Of a stretch of DNA of 64,000 bases, positions 1 to 8,798 are shown piece after piece. A program made the translations under genes and the position numbers. Under the pieces are notes generated by a model. It made no database searches and was not told the origin of the DNA. It saw nothing but the letters and a program-made list of their open reading frames with translations. Within the stretch, counting starts at the first letter, position 1. The number at the start of each line of letters is the position of its first letter. Source of the stretch: UBA11986 sp963734955 (GTDB lineage: Bacteria > Bacteroidota > Ignavibacteria > UBA10030 > UBA6906); NCBI GenBank assembly GCA_963734955.1, contig CAVTJO010000007.1, positions 351,576 to 415,575 of the forward strand, given 5' to 3'.

Positions 1-545
1 AATGTGATGCCCGCCCAGACGATGGTCATCCGGCTTTCGTACTTCAGCCTCTGAATGAGAAAAAGCATGGCAAGGGGCACGAGGGTAATCGCGAACCACG
101 CTGGATAGACATGATAATTGAGTACGCGACCAATCACGACCGAGCCGAATGCAAAAGCGGCTGCCAGAGGGTAGCCCATTGCGAATCGCACCAGCAGCAG
201 GAACACCAATGAGACATTTGCCGCCATATCTGCAGCGAAGAGCCATCGCGCCACACCAAACGTGGATCCCAACATCCTGAAGATAGCGCCGAGCACAACC
301 TCCACCCCTCCCGCATAGTAATATGTAAACGAAATATGTGGAAGTTGATCCATTGTAGTTCTGTATGAAGCATAAAGAACGATCCCCTCATCGGAGAGAT
401 GCCATTCCTGCGTCGCGAAGTGCCCCGACCAGCGATCAAGCAGAGGTGAAACGAGGAGCGTTGCGAGGAAAAGTCCTACAGCGATCCAGAAGGTGGTTTT
501 CGCTGGCGGCTGTGGATTATCCGGATTCAAAGCGTTATTATTCAA
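1..545 (-). CDS. Polytopic membrane protein, possible GT-C glycosyltransferase (partial)
   Basis: Open frame on the minus strand that runs off the left edge, so only the N-terminal ~180 residues are present. After a short polar N-terminus rich in Asn/Pro comes a first membrane segment (TFWIAVGLFLATLLVSPLL), a loop with an acidic DEG motif (LSDEGIVLYASYRTT), then several further hydrophobic spans. An acidic residue in the first extracytoplasmic loop followed by repeated membrane spans is the layout of GT39/ArnT-like GT-C transferases, which use lipid-linked sugars; this assignment is inference. No ATG opens the frame; a TTG at 543-545 with a purine-rich AAGAGAAA upstream is the best start. It is divergent from the next gene, with about 50 bp between them. 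Confidence 0.5.
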   Translation of the reverse strand, partial: MNNNALNPDNPQPPAKTTFWIAVGLFLATLLVSPLLDRWSGHFATQEWHLSDEGIVLYASYRTTMDQLPHISFTYYYAGGVEVVLGAIFRMLGSTFGVARWLFAADMAANVSLVFLLLVRFAMGYPLAAAFAFGSVVIGRVLNYHVYPAWFAITLVPLAMLFLIQRLKYESRMTIVWAGIT

Positions 546-595
546 ACCGATGGATTTCTCTTGAAAGGAATGGCTAACATTGGCGAAGGGTCTCT

Positions 596-2647
596 GTGCG
601 ACTAAAACGTATCGTGATTGGCATCCTCGTTGCAGGCATTATCGCCGCCGTCGCGGTGATCATCTGGGCGCGCATCGTTCCCACTTTTGATGACATCCTT
701 CCCGGACAATCATACGACAACTCCTGGTTGCAACTGCGCAGCGAGGGGAAGACACTGCAACCGATTCTACTTGTCATCGACACAACTGATGCGAATCCTT
801 TCTCCAGGTACATTGCAGAGATTCTGCGAGCCGAGGGAATTCTCACATTTGAAACGTGGAATCTTGCCAGCGGCCCGCTTGATAGTTCTGTGATCCCGCA
901 GTATCAATTAATTATCACTGCCACGCCATCTCGTCAACTGATATCGCTGAAAAGTGATCTTGACGCATGGGTCCGACGTGGCGGCCGGCTCTTGATGGTT
1001 GCACCCCCACAGGATTTTGACACAATCCTGGGTGTTCGGACCGCCGGGTCCTCCAGCACCGATGGCTATGTTCAGTTTGACACTACACAGCCAATGGCGG
1101 GAAACCTCTCATGTACTCCTATTCAATTTTTTGGTCACACAGTCAATCTGCAGCCCACGTCAGCGACTGTCCTAGCGAGGTTATCGAAGAGGAAAGAAGG
1201 CCCCTTTACGATACCAGCTGCGGGTGTTGACACCTGTGGACTGGGAAGAACCGGTTTTCTCTCCTATGATCTCGGCACAACGGTGGTGACCTTGCGTCAA
1301 GGCAGGCCGCCACAAAGTGTTCCTGCCAGGTCCGTCGATCGTGACGGAGATGGTGTGTTCAAGACGACAGATCTGTACTATGATTCGTTTGACTACTCCA
1401 ACACCACCATTCCCCAGGCTGATCTTCAGCAATCACTCTTCGCCAGAATGATCTTCGATCTCCTCTTGCCGGAGTATGTTATCCCGCGCATATGGTACTT
1501 CCCGGATGGCAAACCGTGTGTGGCGCTGCTCACAGGTGATCATCATGGACAGAACTGGCATCATGAAATTGAGAATGTGGCCGAATACATAGAGTCAAAA
1601 GGAGGTCGTTTTACGTTCCTTGTCTACCCGGACATGATCAACACGGGATTGGTGCACGATCTGGTGAACCGCGGACACGATGTTGAGCCCCATCTCTACT
1701 ATCCCCGACCATCAAATCGATTGATGCGCGCCAGGCTCTTTGCCGCGAACTGGTTCTCCTCAGGGTATTTCTTTCGCCCACGATACGCGGAGCTGGAGGA
1801 AGAGATCCAGTCCGGGCTCCGAAACTTTGATGCACTGGGCATTGGTTCCCCCACCCTGACCCGCACGCACTATCTTGTGTGGCTCGGGTGGTCTGAAACC
1901 CCGAAGCTGTTTGCGCAACAGGGGGTTCGCTTTGATTTGTCCATCAGTGGGGTGGACCCGCACTACCAAGAGCGACCCGGAGGCAGCGACCAATGGAACT
2001 CTCCGATGGGTTATGGGTACATCAATGGTTCCGGACGTCCGATGCGATTCATCGATACTCGCGGCAGACTGATACCGCTTTACACACAACTGACCCAATT
2101 CGAAGATGACGTAACAGCCAGGGAGGTCATGCCCAACCCACCGAATGATAGTGCCACGACAGCCGGTGAGATAGCTGTCAGCAAGCGCTTTGTTGATGAA
2201 AGTGTGAGTCGCTACCACACAACACTCGTATGGAACTTTCACCCCGAACACACGACACTTCGCTGGCCACCGGAGGCACCAACGACATGGCCCTGGTTCA
2301 AGGCCACGGTCGATTACCTTGCCAGCAAAGGAATACCGATGCTTCCGGCAAAGGAGTGGCTTCGCTTCACCACCGCGCGTTCGAATGTACACATTGGAAA
2401 GATTATTTACAATCCGTCGAAAAGAAGTGGCTCGTTTACCATCTCTTCCGGAATGTCCGTTGCCGGCCTGACACTCCTCATTCCCCTTGCTCCGGCTTCA
2501 GCGTCTGGATTACCTTTTGAACTGCATGAGAAGCCTCCGGCCTTGAGCTCTGAACCCTGCGAGGCGACAGTCGATGGTATGCATTGCATCCAGATTGTCT
2601 TGGACCTTGCCGCGAACACACCCATCGAAGTAGAGTTTAGGTTCTAG
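596..2647 (+). CDS. Membrane-anchored protein with amidotransferase-like and NodB-like domains
   Basis: 683 residues starting at GTG, with an AGGG a few bases upstream. Residues ~6-26 form one hydrophobic anchor, so the rest is probably periplasmic. Residues ~55-145 resemble a class I glutamine-amidotransferase fold without an obvious catalytic Cys (ends at WVRRGGRLLMVAPP). From about residue 300 the protein looks like a polysaccharide-deacetylase barrel: CVALLTGDHHGQNWHHEI has the position and His/Asp content of a NodB motif 1, followed by GGRFTFLVYPD and RGHDVEPHLYY. A C-terminal beta-rich domain follows. The NodB metal triad is not canonical, so hydrolytic activity is uncertain. It lies next to surface-glycan genes, so a role in glycan modification is plausible. 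Confidence 0.5.
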   Translation: MRLKRIVIGILVAGIIAAVAVIIWARIVPTFDDILPGQSYDNSWLQLRSEGKTLQPILLVIDTTDANPFSRYIAEILRAEGILTFETWNLASGPLDSSVIPQYQLIITATPSRQLISLKSDLDAWVRRGGRLLMVAPPQDFDTILGVRTAGSSSTDGYVQFDTTQPMAGNLSCTPIQFFGHTVNLQPTSATVLARLSKRKEGPFTIPAAGVDTCGLGRTGFLSYDLGTTVVTLRQGRPPQSVPARSVDRDGDGVFKTTDLYYDSFDYSNTTIPQADLQQSLFARMIFDLLLPEYVIPRIWYFPDGKPCVALLTGDHHGQNWHHEIENVAEYIESKGGRFTFLVYPDMINTGLVHDLVNRGHDVEPHLYYPRPSNRLMRARLFAANWFSSGYFFRPRYAELEEEIQSGLRNFDALGIGSPTLTRTHYLVWLGWSETPKLFAQQGVRFDLSISGVDPHYQERPGGSDQWNSPMGYGYINGSGRPMRFIDTRGRLIPLYTQLTQFEDDVTAREVMPNPPNDSATTAGEIAVSKRFVDESVSRYHTTLVWNFHPEHTTLRWPPEAPTTWPWFKATVDYLASKGIPMLPAKEWLRFTTARSNVHIGKIIYNPSKRSGSFTISSGMSVAGLTLLIPLAPASASGLPFELHEKPPALSSEPCEATVDGMHCIQIVLDLAANTPIEVEFRF

Positions 2648-2766
2648 CACACTCCGAAAAAAGGATCGATTCACGGCATCTCAGGAACCACTTGAAGCGA
2701 AGGGTGCTTGATCGCTCCTTTCCGATCAACCCAGCCTTAGCTTGATTCTCCTAAGAATATCGTGAC

Positions 2767-2887
2767 AACATTGTAGAATCATTGGAGTAACATTGTAACA
2801 ACATTGTAGGAACATTGGAGGAAGATTGTAACAACATTGGAGTAACATTGGAAGAACATTGGAGGAAGCTTGTGGGAACATTGTGGA
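2767..2887. repeat. 11-bp tandem repeat array, 11 units
   Basis: Eleven consecutive 11-bp units in perfect register, consensus AACATTGGAGG, with variants such as AACATTGTAAC, AAGATTGTAAC and AAGCTTGTGGG. Units start at 2767, 2778, 2789 and so on to 2877. The array sits in the 391-bp gap between the NodB-like gene and the PIG-L gene (2648-3038); apart from the array I see nothing coding there. Because 33 bp equals 11 codons, a short minus-strand open frame across it reads as an 11-residue repeat with CCY motifs, which I regard as a by-product. There are no unique spacers, so it is not a CRISPR. Confidence 0.85.
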
Positions 2888-3038
2888 ATGTCCAAAGGAT
2901 CCCCGATGGTTTCTCCGAACCAGATTCTTGAGCATTGAGCAGAGAGCTTTGCGAAAATGGCCTTACCGTTTCGTGTTTTTCCCCGAGATTGTGCTGGTCA
3001 ACAGAGATGGCGGTTCATCAGCCAGGGAGGATAGGGCA

Positions 3039-3695
3039 TTACCACACTGCTTTTCTGCAGTAGAACCCCTCGGCGTACTTTCCGGGCGCGGTCGACTCCA
3101 TTCCTCGCAGACGGGCGAGAGCAAGGAAGGTTTCCTGATCAAACCAGTGTTTCCCTCTCTGGGATGCGAAGCTGTCCATGATGTAGCTGTTGCGCTTTTT
3201 GCAGATGACCTCGTCGAGATGCACAAAGAAATTCGGACTGCCGAGATCCCCATCATACTTCGGGATTTCGTACTCGAGAATGAAGTGGTCCCGGTACGTA
3301 TTCCAGGTGAGCTCCGAGATTATCCTGTGGTCCTGGTGCCTGTCGTCGCGGTAGTGGGTAAAGATTAAGTCCGGGCTGAACGTCTTCTTGAGTTGTTCAA
3401 ACGAGTCCTTGATGGTTCCACCGACGTACGGGAAGAAGCCATCACGGTGGCTGTCGATAACGATCGTCTTTTGTTTTGCTCCTTGCAGAAACAACTCCGC
3501 GCATGAATGTTCCTCGCGTGCTCTGTCCGGAGTTGAGCTGAAAACCGCCCAGTGAAATTGCAATTCTCCCTTGAAGCGGTCAATCAGAGTAAGAATGGTA
3601 CCGCCGCAGCCGATTTCGATGTCATCGCAGTGAGCACCGAGGCAGAGGACTTTGAGTGGGGCGGAAGCAGGCTTTCCAAACGTTGTTTTCAGCAT
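3039..3695 (-). CDS. PIG-L (LmbE-like) family deacetylase
   Basis: 218 residues, the usual size for the family. PIG-L enzymes are zinc-dependent N-acetyl hydrolases acting on GlcNAc-type sugars and related metabolites. Motif 1 is at residues ~20-33 (LGAHCDDIEIGCGGT), where the common AHPDD is AHCDD. The second metal/catalytic motif is HYRDDRHQDHR at about residue 114. It starts at ATG 3695. It is monocistronic, separated from the next minus-strand gene by about 130 bp. Its position at the edge of a polysaccharide locus suggests deacetylation of an amino sugar or sugar precursor, but the substrate cannot be read from sequence. Confidence 0.85.
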   Translation of the reverse strand: MLKTTFGKPASAPLKVLCLGAHCDDIEIGCGGTILTLIDRFKGELQFHWAVFSSTPDRAREEHSCAELFLQGAKQKTIVIDSHRDGFFPYVGGTIKDSFEQLKKTFSPDLIFTHYRDDRHQDHRIISELTWNTYRDHFILEYEIPKYDGDLGSPNFFVHLDEVICKKRNSYIMDSFASQRGKHWFDQETFLALARLRGMESTAPGKYAEGFYCRKAVW

Positions 3696-3825
3696 TGTGT
3701 ATAAAACCTATTTTGAATATTCCTATTGATTCATATTGTCAAGTTCGAAGGTGCTTATTTCTTCAGGAATGATGGGAATAGCTGGTGAGACGCGGATGCA
3801 AAATTGGAATGTTCAAGAGCGTTCG

Positions 3826-6510
3826 TCAATGTTTTTGTTTGGATGGTAAGTTGATTGGTTTTGTACTCTTGGGACTCTGGTGATTAGTCGGGGATCCCGA
3901 TGATAGTATAATTATCCCAGGGGCTGCCGTCTTTACCCAATACCCCTTGCCGCCAAGCATTGTCGCAGCGATTCTATATCTCGCCGCATACTCGAAAAAG
4001 TCTGATCGTCGTATTCCTGGCGGGATCGTGACAATTGTAGCCATATCAACCAGTCCGTAGGCAGAACCGATCAGGTTCCAACCTGTCTCAACGTTGATAG
4101 TGTCAATTGGATGAGGAATACCAGTAATATTGATTTCCTGTGTTGAATCGAATTTGAGCCAGTATCCAGGCATACTGCTCAGTGTATCAGCACGAGCATA
4201 TCCGGTTCCAGGATCGAATGCAAACGTGTCCGAGGCGGACGTGGGGAAAAGGGTTGCTTTCCTGCTGTCAAAGACTGTCAGCGGTACTGAGATGAGATTC
4301 CAAGCCCCTGCTATTTGATACTGCTGAGTTGCTTCCAATGCTGTGGTGAACATCCAAGGTTCGGACCAGGGGCTGATTCCGGCAACGTTACGTGCGTTCA
4401 CGCGCCAATAATAAGTCAAGGAATCGGAAAGAGAAGTTACTCGGCGCGTAGTGTCTGTAATGGTAGAATCGTCAATTACTTGTGAGGCAAACAGTGAATC
4501 GGGCGAGACTTGAAGGCGATACTCTGCGGCAGAACTTGAAGGGTGCCAAGATAGAACCAATGTTGATAGTTGATTGACAGAGGCATCTGCGGGTGAGAAC
4601 AATGCCGGTGCATCAGGTGCTGCTGGCGCTGTGGTAAATTGCCGGTGTTCCGACCATGAGCTTGATCCCGAAAGACCCCTTGCCATCACTCTCCAAAAGT
4701 ACATGGTGGAGTGTTCGAGAGGTCCTACTTCCCTTAGGGTTTCTGCAACTGTAGAGTCATCGGAAACGATTGAGGAGAACGAAGAATCCAACGACAATTG
4801 GACGCGGTATTCCGTGGCGCCAATAGGCTGGCTCCAGCTGATCGTCAGTACGATCGGCAAGTTCGTTGCACCGTCCGTTGGAAACAGCAAGGATGGTGAC
4901 GCAAGAGACGTAGTAAAGGGCCATGTAGGAGAGAAAGGGCTTGTCCCACCTGTATTTGTTGCGTTGACATGCCAGAAGTATTGTGTGTTGTTGGCAAGCC
5001 CGGTCGCATGGTAGGATGTGGTTGGGATACCGCTTTGGTTTATCACCGTAGTTCCCCATGAAGAGTCTTGGGACACCTGCAGTCGGTAGGATGTTGCACC
5101 GGTTGACGGGTTCCATGCGAATGTCGGGTTTGTTGCTACTCCCGTCGCTCCGTTAGCTGGTGTTGCCAGCAGAGGTGGTGACGGTGGTGTCAGGGATAAG
5201 TCCACACCCGGTGGCGGATAATTCATCACCTTGGCGTCCAGCACTAGTACCCAATCGCCTGATGCTGGTGTGTAGTTGTGTGATGCTCTCGATTGGATGC
5301 CGAGGTCTATTGTAGTTCCGTCTGCTGGGTTGAACCACCATGCATGAGTTGAATCGCCTTTGAGTTTTGTACTTGTCACTGTCACCTGTCGAGAAGATGG
5401 CATGTAGACCATCATTGTTGTTGAGTCGGAAGCGTATGCACACAAAGCATAAGATGTCCCAGAGCCCATTCCCCCCGTCAATACTTGATTACTCGTATCG
5501 GGGATAAAATTAAACCAATTTCTATTGCGAACAAGTCCCCCAATCCATTTTGCGTTGATATGTCCCTGCGAATTCAGGTTGTTATACCAATGTCCATTGC
5601 ACGAGTATGGATAGGCGTGATCGAATCCCCACACAGGACAGTTACCGAATACCTGCCCAGCTCCACCCCAGATGGTACACCAATACATCGCCGAACGGAG
5701 TTCCACCTGCGTTGTCACATGGCCAAGAGGACTCTCGTTCTCGTAATATGTCTCCGAGAGAATGAATGGCTTAGCTGGAGTGCGATTGTAGCAATCATTA
5801 GCATATCCAAATTGACTGTCGGAATGGTACGAATAATAGCTGTTTAGCGTTTGCCATGATTCTGTTACGCTATTCCAATGGCTATCTCCCGTCGTCTCAA
5901 CTTCATCGCGGGTTGAAATCAGATGACTGTCTCCCGTGGATTTTACCCCAGCCACCAGCGAATCAAGTTTGGCTCTGTATGCTGACGGATTTGTGTCACC
6001 CCCTACTGCCCAAACAATGTTTGTTGAGTCCTTCCACCTGTTGCCAAGATACTGCCCCCAAGCTTTCATTTGTGCCGTAGTTGAAGCGTTGGTTTCGCCC
6101 GAAAATCCCTGCGAGCCATCATACCCCAAATAATCCACATACAGATGGAGGTAGATACCCTTTGTTTTGGCATATGCTATGATGCTATCACAATGTGCGA
6201 AGTAGGGTTCATTTGGCATTGAGGCAAATGTCTGGCTTCCAACCCACGGATTGACGCCATAGACGTTGGCGGGCCCCCCAAACTTCGCGACAATCATCAC
6301 CTCGAGAAAATTAATCCCGTGTGTGAAGCAAGAGTCAAGATACCGCTTTGCCTCCATGAAGGTTACATTTACGAAGAGTGTCCACCCAGCCGATCCATTG
6401 AGGTATACCGGGGCCCCACCCGGTTCCATCAGGTAATGATCATTTGCCGATACCTGCAGTTGGGCAACGGCACAGGTCGTTATCAACGACAGCAGAATAA
6501 GAATCTTCAT
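3826..6510 (-). CDS. Secreted apiosidase-like (DUF4038) protein with three Fn3-like repeats, copy A
   Basis: 894 residues. Residues 1-16 form a signal peptide (MKILILLSLITTCAVA). Residues ~17-330 are a DUF4038/GH140-type TIM barrel: NGSAGWTLFVNVTFMEAKRY, IVWAVGGD and KPFILSETYYE supply the expected barrel-end acidic residues. An Ig-like putative collagen-binding domain follows (~340-430, ending GDWVLVLDAKV). Three fibronectin III-like repeats with the WNPSTGATSYRLQVS pattern cover ~445-720. The C-terminus has two WNLI...GYW modules rather than a typical T9SS tail and ends in a basic stretch. Known GH140 enzymes cleave apiose side chains of plant rhamnogalacturonan II; the substrate here is unknown. 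Bases 4972-6471 are identical to the downstream copy. Confidence 0.85.
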   Translation of the reverse strand: MKILILLSLITTCAVAQLQVSANDHYLMEPGGAPVYLNGSAGWTLFVNVTFMEAKRYLDSCFTHGINFLEVMIVAKFGGPANVYGVNPWVGSQTFASMPNEPYFAHCDSIIAYAKTKGIYLHLYVDYLGYDGSQGFSGETNASTTAQMKAWGQYLGNRWKDSTNIVWAVGGDTNPSAYRAKLDSLVAGVKSTGDSHLISTRDEVETTGDSHWNSVTESWQTLNSYYSYHSDSQFGYANDCYNRTPAKPFILSETYYENESPLGHVTTQVELRSAMYWCTIWGGAGQVFGNCPVWGFDHAYPYSCNGHWYNNLNSQGHINAKWIGGLVRNRNWFNFIPDTSNQVLTGGMGSGTSYALCAYASDSTTMMVYMPSSRQVTVTSTKLKGDSTHAWWFNPADGTTIDLGIQSRASHNYTPASGDWVLVLDAKVMNYPPPGVDLSLTPPSPPLLATPANGATGVATNPTFAWNPSTGATSYRLQVSQDSSWGTTVINQSGIPTTSYHATGLANNTQYFWHVNATNTGGTSPFSPTWPFTTSLASPSLLFPTDGATNLPIVLTISWSQPIGATEYRVQLSLDSSFSSIVSDDSTVAETLREVGPLEHSTMYFWRVMARGLSGSSSWSEHRQFTTAPAAPDAPALFSPADASVNQLSTLVLSWHPSSSAAEYRLQVSPDSLFASQVIDDSTITDTTRRVTSLSDSLTYYWRVNARNVAGISPWSEPWMFTTALEATQQYQIAGAWNLISVPLTVFDSRKATLFPTSASDTFAFDPGTGYARADTLSSMPGYWLKFDSTQEINITGIPHPIDTINVETGWNLIGSAYGLVDMATIVTIPPGIRRSDFFEYAARYRIAATMLGGKGYWVKTAAPGIIILSSGSPTNHQSPKSTKPINLPSKQKH
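4972..6471. repeat. 1,500-bp direct repeat, copy A
   Basis: This stretch is repeated at 7239-8738, offset exactly 2,267 bp, and reads as identical wherever I compared it, including silent positions (open frames on both strands translate identically). It covers the mature N-terminus, barrel, Ig-like domain and first fibronectin-like repeat of the DUF4038 gene. Identity stops abruptly two codons after the signal-peptide cleavage region and again inside the second half of the first fibronectin repeat. Confidence 0.9.
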
Positions 6511-6860
6511 TGGCTTTTCTCACTCCGAATAAGAGCATTCTACTTACGTGCCAGGAATTAGAAAGGGGCAGCGCACGGGAGAGGTGTAGCGCCCATCCAG
6601 CATATTACAGGGCAGGCGTTCTCATTTGGGTTTTCGTAGCCGGTCTTGAGATGAGCCGCCGTTTGGATGTGTGTTTCGTTGTATTGTCTTTTGCACAGAA
6701 TGTAAGACCAGATACCTGTAGAAGCGAAGGCAGTGCCTTTTTCTTCTGCATGAAAGCTGAGTCCGCCGGTATCAGTGTTAACCATGCTTGTCTGGAAAGA
6801 CAGAGAACGCCGCGATTCCATTTCCAAGAAACCAAGAGGGTCTGATCCAACACGCTATGG
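6511..6860. other. Intergenic region between the two DUF4038 genes, no gene seen
   Basis: 350 bp with short overlapping open frames on both strands but none with a recognisable domain, a good ribosome binding site or consistent composition. It must hold the promoter or leader of copy A (start at 6510) and the 3' end of copy B's transcript. I see no clear terminator hairpin. Confidence 0.4.
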
Positions 6861-8798
6861 TTATCGAAGAACCAACATCTTCCTCACGCTAACTACCTTC
6901 TCTACTTGCAGCCGACACAGATACATGCCAGAACTCACCTTGTGTCCCATATTATCGCTTCCGTCCCACGAAACTGAATGAGACCCTGGCTCTTGGATAC
7001 GCGAGACCAAGGTGCGTACCCTTTGTCCCAACGTATTCAAAACCTCCAGAGTAACGTAGGTTGCGTAAGGGATATCGTACGATATAGTCGTTAAAGGATT
7101 GAATGGGTCTGGATAGTTTTGGTTCAGCTGGAGAATTCGTGGCGCTTTTATGTTGTCGCTTATCCCAGTTACCACGGTAGTGAATGACCAAGTATTGGAG
7201 AAACTGCTCACTCCCGCTTCATTTGAAGCTCTCGCCCTCCAGAAGTATTGTGTGTTGTTGGCAAGCCCGGTCGCATGGTAGGATGTGGTTGGGATACCGC
7301 TTTGGTTTATCACCGTAGTTCCCCATGAAGAGTCTTGGGACACCTGCAGTCGGTAGGATGTTGCACCGGTTGACGGGTTCCATGCGAATGTCGGGTTTGT
7401 TGCTACTCCCGTCGCTCCGTTAGCTGGTGTTGCCAGCAGAGGTGGTGACGGTGGTGTCAGGGATAAGTCCACACCCGGTGGCGGATAATTCATCACCTTG
7501 GCGTCCAGCACTAGTACCCAATCGCCTGATGCTGGTGTGTAGTTGTGTGATGCTCTCGATTGGATGCCGAGGTCTATTGTAGTTCCGTCTGCTGGGTTGA
7601 ACCACCATGCATGAGTTGAATCGCCTTTGAGTTTTGTACTTGTCACTGTCACCTGTCGAGAAGATGGCATGTAGACCATCATTGTTGTTGAGTCGGAAGC
7701 GTATGCACACAAAGCATAAGATGTCCCAGAGCCCATTCCCCCCGTCAATACTTGATTACTCGTATCGGGGATAAAATTAAACCAATTTCTATTGCGAACA
7801 AGTCCCCCAATCCATTTTGCGTTGATATGTCCCTGCGAATTCAGGTTGTTATACCAATGTCCATTGCACGAGTATGGATAGGCGTGATCGAATCCCCACA
7901 CAGGACAGTTACCGAATACCTGCCCAGCTCCACCCCAGATGGTACACCAATACATCGCCGAACGGAGTTCCACCTGCGTTGTCACATGGCCAAGAGGACT
8001 CTCGTTCTCGTAATATGTCTCCGAGAGAATGAATGGCTTAGCTGGAGTGCGATTGTAGCAATCATTAGCATATCCAAATTGACTGTCGGAATGGTACGAA
8101 TAATAGCTGTTTAGCGTTTGCCATGATTCTGTTACGCTATTCCAATGGCTATCTCCCGTCGTCTCAACTTCATCGCGGGTTGAAATCAGATGACTGTCTC
8201 CCGTGGATTTTACCCCAGCCACCAGCGAATCAAGTTTGGCTCTGTATGCTGACGGATTTGTGTCACCCCCTACTGCCCAAACAATGTTTGTTGAGTCCTT
8301 CCACCTGTTGCCAAGATACTGCCCCCAAGCTTTCATTTGTGCCGTAGTTGAAGCGTTGGTTTCGCCCGAAAATCCCTGCGAGCCATCATACCCCAAATAA
8401 TCCACATACAGATGGAGGTAGATACCCTTTGTTTTGGCATATGCTATGATGCTATCACAATGTGCGAAGTAGGGTTCATTTGGCATTGAGGCAAATGTCT
8501 GGCTTCCAACCCACGGATTGACGCCATAGACGTTGGCGGGCCCCCCAAACTTCGCGACAATCATCACCTCGAGAAAATTAATCCCGTGTGTGAAGCAAGA
8601 GTCAAGATACCGCTTTGCCTCCATGAAGGTTACATTTACGAAGAGTGTCCACCCAGCCGATCCATTGAGGTATACCGGGGCCCCACCCGGTTCCATCAGG
8701 TAATGATCATTTGCCGATACCTGCAGTTGGGCAACGGCGGGTTGCCCAGACAACCCAATGAGGGCCCAAAGGATAAATCTGTGCGATGCTTTCACCAT
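6861..8798 (-). CDS. Secreted apiosidase-like (DUF4038) protein with T9SS sorting domain, copy B
   Basis: 645 residues when started at ATG 8798, which gives a clean signal peptide (MVKASHRFILWALIGLSG, cleaved near AVA-Q). The frame is open further upstream, but that extension lacks a signal peptide. From LQVSANDHYLMEPGG onward it equals copy A through the barrel, the Ig-like domain and most of the first fibronectin repeat. It then diverges (YFWRARASNEAGVSSFSNTW) and ends in an FlgD-like/T9SS C-terminal domain of ~85 residues (LNQNYPDPFNPLTTISYDIP through SGMYLCRL). The CTD predicts export across the outer membrane by type IX secretion. So the two proteins share a catalytic head but probably differ in final location. 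Confidence 0.88.
   Translation of the reverse strand: MVKASHRFILWALIGLSGQPAVAQLQVSANDHYLMEPGGAPVYLNGSAGWTLFVNVTFMEAKRYLDSCFTHGINFLEVMIVAKFGGPANVYGVNPWVGSQTFASMPNEPYFAHCDSIIAYAKTKGIYLHLYVDYLGYDGSQGFSGETNASTTAQMKAWGQYLGNRWKDSTNIVWAVGGDTNPSAYRAKLDSLVAGVKSTGDSHLISTRDEVETTGDSHWNSVTESWQTLNSYYSYHSDSQFGYANDCYNRTPAKPFILSETYYENESPLGHVTTQVELRSAMYWCTIWGGAGQVFGNCPVWGFDHAYPYSCNGHWYNNLNSQGHINAKWIGGLVRNRNWFNFIPDTSNQVLTGGMGSGTSYALCAYASDSTTMMVYMPSSRQVTVTSTKLKGDSTHAWWFNPADGTTIDLGIQSRASHNYTPASGDWVLVLDAKVMNYPPPGVDLSLTPPSPPLLATPANGATGVATNPTFAWNPSTGATSYRLQVSQDSSWGTTVINQSGIPTTSYHATGLANNTQYFWRARASNEAGVSSFSNTWSFTTVVTGISDNIKAPRILQLNQNYPDPFNPLTTISYDIPYATYVTLEVLNTLGQRVRTLVSRIQEPGSHSVSWDGSDNMGHKVSSGMYLCRLQVEKVVSVRKMLVLR
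7239..8738. repeat. 1,500-bp direct repeat, copy B
   Basis: Partner of 4972-6471 in the same orientation. The flanks share no obvious similarity: upstream are different signal peptides, downstream different C-terminal modules. There are no inverted repeats or transposase at the borders, so homologous exchange or a recent partial duplication fits better than an insertion sequence. Confidence 0.9.

Noticed and set aside
2767..2887. Possible CRISPR array
   Set aside because: Repeat unit is 11 bp with no spacers and no cas genes.
2726..2935. 69-codon repeat protein with CCY motifs
   Set aside because: The periodicity is a direct result of the 11-bp DNA repeat; no ribosome binding site or homologue is evident.
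6558..6827. Short frames between the DUF4038 genes as a transposase remnant
   Set aside because: Composition and length give no match to any transposase motif I know.
4972..8738. Insertion sequence causing the 1,500-bp repeat
   Set aside because: No transposase, terminal inverted repeats or target duplications; the repeat is coding sequence of a glycosidase.
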